DNA of 64,000 nucleotides from Pseudoalteromonas espejiana DSM 9414 (GTDB lineage Bacteria; Pseudomonadota; Gammaproteobacteria; Enterobacterales; Alteromonadaceae), in the NCBI RefSeq assembly GCF_002221525.1, contig NZ_CP011028.1, forward strand, positions 569,001 to 633,000, written 5' to 3'. Below, one piece after another: positions 60,835 to 64,000 of this stretch. Made by a program: the position numbers and the translations under genes. Numbering within the stretch: position 1 is the first letter of the stretch; the number at the start of each line of letters is the position of its first letter. Below the pieces are notes generated by a model that ran no database searches, had not been told where the DNA came from, and saw only the letters and a program-made list of their open reading frames with translations.

Positions 60835-62667
60835 TTAAGCTTTTTTGCTTGCTACCCATTCGTTCACAAAGTTCTCTAGTACGTTAAGTGGTACAGGGCC
60901 GTTTTTAAGTATAACGTCGTGGAACTGTCGAATATCAAACTTATCGCCAAGTTGCTTTTTAGCATCTTCACGTAGTTCTAAAATCTTCAGCATACCTACT
61001 TTGTAAGCTGTTGCTTGCGATGGCATTACAATGTGACGCTCAACCATTTTAACACCGTCAGATGTTGCGTTAGGCGTGTTATTTACGTAGTAATCAATAC
61101 CTTCTTGACGAGTCCACTTCATTGCGTGAATACCCGTATCAACTACTAAGCGACACGCACGCCATAATTCCATAGAAAGGCGACCAAAGTCTGAGTAAGG
61201 GTCTGAGTAAAGGCCCATTTCTTTAGGAATGAACTCTGAGTATAAGCCCCAACCTTCTATGTAAGCTGTGTAACCACCAAACTTACGGAACTTAGGCACA
61301 CCCTCAAGCTCTTGCGATATAGCAATTTGCATGTGGTGACCCGGAATACCCTCATGGTACGCTAATGCTTCCATTTGGTACGTTGGCATCGCTTCCATGT
61401 CGTAAAGGTTTGCGTAGTAAATACCAGGGCGTGAGCCATCTGGCGCAGGTTGTTGGTAAAATGCTTTACCTGCTGCTTTTTCACGGAACGCTTCAACCGC
61501 TTTTACTTTAAGATCGGCTTTTGGCTTAACAATAAATAGCTCGTCTAGGCGAGTCTTCATGGTATCAATTAGGCCTGTGGCTTCATCTAAGTAGCGTTGC
61601 TTACCTTGTGCATCATTGGCGTAGTAAAATTGCTTATCAGTTTTCATAAACTGCATAAAGGCTTGTAAATCACCTTCAAAGCCAACTTTATCTTTAATTT
61701 CGCGCATTTCGTCATGAATACGCTCAACCTCAGCAAGACCAATAGCATGAATTTCTTTTGCCGTTAAATCAGTTGTAGTGGTGCGCTTAAGAGCGTTGTT
61801 ATAAAACGTTTCGCCATCAGGCAGTTTCCACGCGCCATCGCGATTATCAGCGCGTTTCTCTAGCTGTGCTAAGTAATTAATTAGCTTAGAGTAAGAAGGC
61901 TTAACCGCTGATTTTAGTGCATCTGTTGCATCGCTAATTAAGGCATCTTTTTCATCTTGGCTAACTTCAAGCGCGCTTACTTTGCGTTTAAAGTCAGCTA
62001 AAAGGGTTGAGTCTTCACCTTTTTCAAATGGCGCACCATGAATAATGTTTTTGCTTGAATCAATAACATGTGGGAATACAAATTTAGGTGCAATAATGCC
62101 CTTATCTGCACGGGTTTCTAAATCAGTAATTAGTTGATCAAATACTGTTGGTACACCGTTTAAACGTGCAATGTAGTCTTTTGCTTCTTTAACGTTACTA
62201 ATTGAGTGTTGGTTAATTAAAAATGCAGGCACCATAGAGTGTGTACCAAACATTTGGTTAACTGGGTAATTATGGTAACGCCATTTAAAATCAGCTATTG
62301 AGCTTTCTAGGTCTTGTTTTTTTAAGTCGTAGCTTACTTTAGTTGCATCATCGAGAAGGTCGCGATTAATTGCTTTAAGTGCTACTAAATCGGCTTTAGC
62401 TTGTGCTAAGTCTTTTAGTTTTTGCTCTTCGCTGCCGTCATCCCACTTGTCGTAGTCTTTTTTAATACCCATGTAAGTTTGGTAAACCGGGCTGCTCATT
62501 ACATCGCGGTTAAAGGTATCTTCAAAAAACGCATTGGCTTTGTCGATTTCGCTTTGCACAGGTTGCGCTTGCACTACAGGCGCGGGTGCTGCCTGTTGAG
62601 GCGCCTGCTGGCAACCAGCTAAAATAGCAACGCTCACGGCTGCTGCAATAAAGGTAAGTTTACGCAT
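60835..62667 (-). CDS. DUF885 family lipoprotein (putative zinc peptidase)
   Basis: 610 residues. Lipoprotein signal with lipobox LAGC (Cys19), Gln/Pro/Ala linker, then DUF885. Metal site HEGIPGHHMQ with TAYIEGWGLYSEFIPKE downstream supplying Glu, matching a gluzincin-like peptidase. Substrate unknown; anchored to the outer membrane, probably. Monocistronic. Confidence 0.9.
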   Translation of the reverse strand: MRKLTFIAAAVSVAILAGCQQAPQQAAPAPVVQAQPVQSEIDKANAFFEDTFNRDVMSSPVYQTYMGIKKDYDKWDDGSEEQKLKDLAQAKADLVALKAINRDLLDDATKVSYDLKKQDLESSIADFKWRYHNYPVNQMFGTHSMVPAFLINQHSISNVKEAKDYIARLNGVPTVFDQLITDLETRADKGIIAPKFVFPHVIDSSKNIIHGAPFEKGEDSTLLADFKRKVSALEVSQDEKDALISDATDALKSAVKPSYSKLINYLAQLEKRADNRDGAWKLPDGETFYNNALKRTTTTDLTAKEIHAIGLAEVERIHDEMREIKDKVGFEGDLQAFMQFMKTDKQFYYANDAQGKQRYLDEATGLIDTMKTRLDELFIVKPKADLKVKAVEAFREKAAGKAFYQQPAPDGSRPGIYYANLYDMEAMPTYQMEALAYHEGIPGHHMQIAISQELEGVPKFRKFGGYTAYIEGWGLYSEFIPKEMGLYSDPYSDFGRLSMELWRACRLVVDTGIHAMKWTRQEGIDYYVNNTPNATSDGVKMVERHIVMPSQATAYKVGMLKILELREDAKKQLGDKFDIRQFHDVILKNGPVPLNVLENFVNEWVASKKA

Positions 62668-62754
62668 TGTTTTCCCTTTGTTGTTAGAAACCCATTAGGG
62701 TGAATTATATTTATTTGCTTGTATTTTTATGTTTATCGCGTGTGGTTAAAACCA

Positions 62755-63891
62755 CTACACGAACAATTCTAGCAGGTCATTTAAAAAACGGTGCCCTTTA
62801 AGGCTTACTTGCCAGTGGCCGTTTTCTTGTATTAATAATCCTGCGTCTATAGCTTTTGTTAAAGCCTCTTGCTGGCTTTGTAATGGCTGATTAGTCAGCG
62901 CACTGTAATCTTCAATTGGGCAAGGCTCAACAAGGCGAAAACGATTCATAAAAAATTCAAAGGCTAAATCGTCTTGTTCCACTTGCCAGCTTTTATACAA
63001 GTAGGGTTTAAGCATATCCATATAACCACGTGGATGCTTAACCTTTTCAGTACGTGTAATAATGCCGCTTTTTACATCAGTTACCTTACCATGTGCACCA
63101 CAACCAATTCCGAGATAATCGCCAAAACGCCAATAATTCAAGTTATGTTGGCATTGAAAGCCTAGTTTGGCATAGCCCGATATTTCGTATTGAATATAAC
63201 CAGCTTGGGCAAGTAATGCTTGGCCTTGCTCTTGAATATCCCATAGGGTTTCATCTTGCGGTAGAGTGGGCGGTTTTGAAGCAAACTGTGTATTTGGCTC
63301 AATAGTAAGTTGATACCAAGATATATGCGGTGGATTTAAAGCAATAATCTTTTTTAAATCGCTCAGTGCATCGTCAAGGCTTTGCCCTGGTAAGCCATGC
63401 ATTAAATCAAGGTTAAAGCTATTTAATCCGGCTTGCTTAGCTTGCTCTGCAGCGTAGTTTGCTTCATCGGCACCATGAATACGGCCAAGTGCTTTTAACT
63501 TGTCGTTTTGCATGCTTTGCACGCCAATAGAAATACGGTTAATGCCTGCTTTTACATAATCTTTAAAGCGCCCGGTTTCTACGGTGCCAGGATTTGCCTC
63601 AAGGGTTATTTCGCAGTCATCACTTAAGCCAATTAGGCTATCAACTTCTTTAAGTAAACGGGTGTAAGCATCACCCGTTAATAAGCTCGGTGTACCGCCA
63701 CCTATAAAAATACTGTGAATTTTACGCCCTTGTACTAAATGTAAGTCGGCTTTTAAGTCGTCTATTAAGTGCTGAACATATTCAACTTCAGGGATGTCGC
63801 CTTTTTGCCCGTGGCTATTAAAGTCGCAGTAGGGACATTTTTGCACGCACCAAGGTACGTGCACGTATAAGCTCAGTGGTGGAAGATTCAC
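62755..63891 (-). CDS. hemW: Heme chaperone HemW (radical SAM)
   Basis: 378 residues, GTG start overlapping rdgB's TGA. LYVHVPWCVQKCPYCDFNSHG carries CxxxCxxC for the 4Fe-4S cluster, plus the extra cysteine-adjacent Phe typical of HemW rather than HemN. IFIGGGTPSLL, ISIGVQSM and LDLMHGLPGQ follow. Delivers heme to respiratory enzymes. The rdgB-hemW pairing is widely conserved. Confidence 0.95.
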   Translation of the reverse strand: MNLPPLSLYVHVPWCVQKCPYCDFNSHGQKGDIPEVEYVQHLIDDLKADLHLVQGRKIHSIFIGGGTPSLLTGDAYTRLLKEVDSLIGLSDDCEITLEANPGTVETGRFKDYVKAGINRISIGVQSMQNDKLKALGRIHGADEANYAAEQAKQAGLNSFNLDLMHGLPGQSLDDALSDLKKIIALNPPHISWYQLTIEPNTQFASKPPTLPQDETLWDIQEQGQALLAQAGYIQYEISGYAKLGFQCQHNLNYWRFGDYLGIGCGAHGKVTDVKSGIITRTEKVKHPRGYMDMLKPYLYKSWQVEQDDLAFEFFMNRFRLVEPCPIEDYSALTNQPLQSQQEALTKAIDAGLLIQENGHWQVSLKGHRFLNDLLELFV

Positions 63892-64000
63892 AGGCCGCCT
63901 TTGCTTTGTAGCTCTAGTAATAACTTTTTAAGTGCTTGGCCGCGATGACTCACTGCATTTTTTTGTTCTTTGGTGAGCTCGGCGCTGGTACAGTTTTGCT
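63888..64000 (-). CDS. rdgB: XTP/dITP diphosphatase RdgB, C-terminal end only
   Basis: The last 37 codons on the minus strand read ELTKEQKNAVSHRGQALKKL and end LLLELQSKGGL, matching the RdgB/HAM1 C-terminus (SHRGQAL is diagnostic). The rest lies beyond the window. Removes non-canonical purine nucleotides. Overlaps hemW by 3-4 nt. Confidence 0.93.
   Translation of the reverse strand, partial: QNCTSAELTKEQKNAVSHRGQALKKLLLELQSKGGL

Overview
The window looks like a chromosomal segment of a marine gammaproteobacterium of the order Alteromonadales, most likely Pseudoalteromonas. This is judged from gene content, AT-rich composition and protein resemblance; no search was run. Most of it is ordinary core genome: zur, a marC-family gene, dusA, a psp-type envelope-stress operon, ygiQ, the lptD-surA-pdxA-rsmA-apaG-apaH cluster, amgK-murU, djlA, rluA, rapA, a PIN-PhoH ATPase, an acyltransferase, several c-di-GMP and chemotaxis proteins, a pat-type acyltransferase, hemW and rdgB. 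No rRNA, tRNA or CRISPR array was found.

The accessory part is a complete filamentous (inovirus-like) prophage of about 10.4 kb (1113-11503), integrated in the 5' end of dusA. A 14-bp identity flanks it. A 32-codon stub of the original dusA start remains at the left end. At the right end the phage supplies a replacement N-terminus, so dusA stays intact. The order resembles CTXphi: repressor, small regulator, replication initiator (RstA/gpII type), ssDNA-binding protein, small membrane protein, major coat, adsorption protein, DUF2523/Ace-like minor coat, Zot/gpI. To this are added a GIY-YIG endonuclease-like gene beside attL and a right arm holding hairpins, a 16-bp tandem repeat, an unknown gene with its own promoter, a 92-nt inverted-repeat structure, two tiny coupled ORFs and a tyrosine integrase. 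No secretin is encoded. The adsorption protein has collagen-like Gly-X-Y blocks where Ff phages have glycine-rich linkers.

12.6-16.3 kb: a six-gene pspA-pspC operon behind a candidate sigma-54 promoter, extending through a membrane protein, a PCu(A)C copper chaperone, a DUF2333 protein and an outer-membrane barrel. 16.3-24.5 kb: TIGR03899 and SRPBCC proteins, a REC-DUF3369-GGDEF-EAL protein, YgiQ and a chemoreceptor. 24.6-31.2 kb: the LptD/SurA cluster on the minus strand. 31.3-35.5 kb: peptidoglycan recycling (amgK-murU), djlA, a DUF3530 hydrolase and rluA.

35.6-36.6 kb is a small accessory insert, a ParDE toxin-antitoxin pair followed by an unknown gene. 36.7-46.0 kb: rapA, PIN-PhoH, and a hybrid kinase overlapping a diguanylate cyclase. 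46.1-51.1 kb: small conserved genes (DUF3192 lipoprotein, hydroxyacid dehydrogenase, acyltransferase, DUF1289, periplasmic binding protein, DUF3283, GNAT). 51.1-64 kb: a 1501-residue propeller-GGDEF-EAL sensor, a K+ channel overlapping the pat gene, SIMPL and DUF885 proteins, hemW and the 3' end of rdgB.
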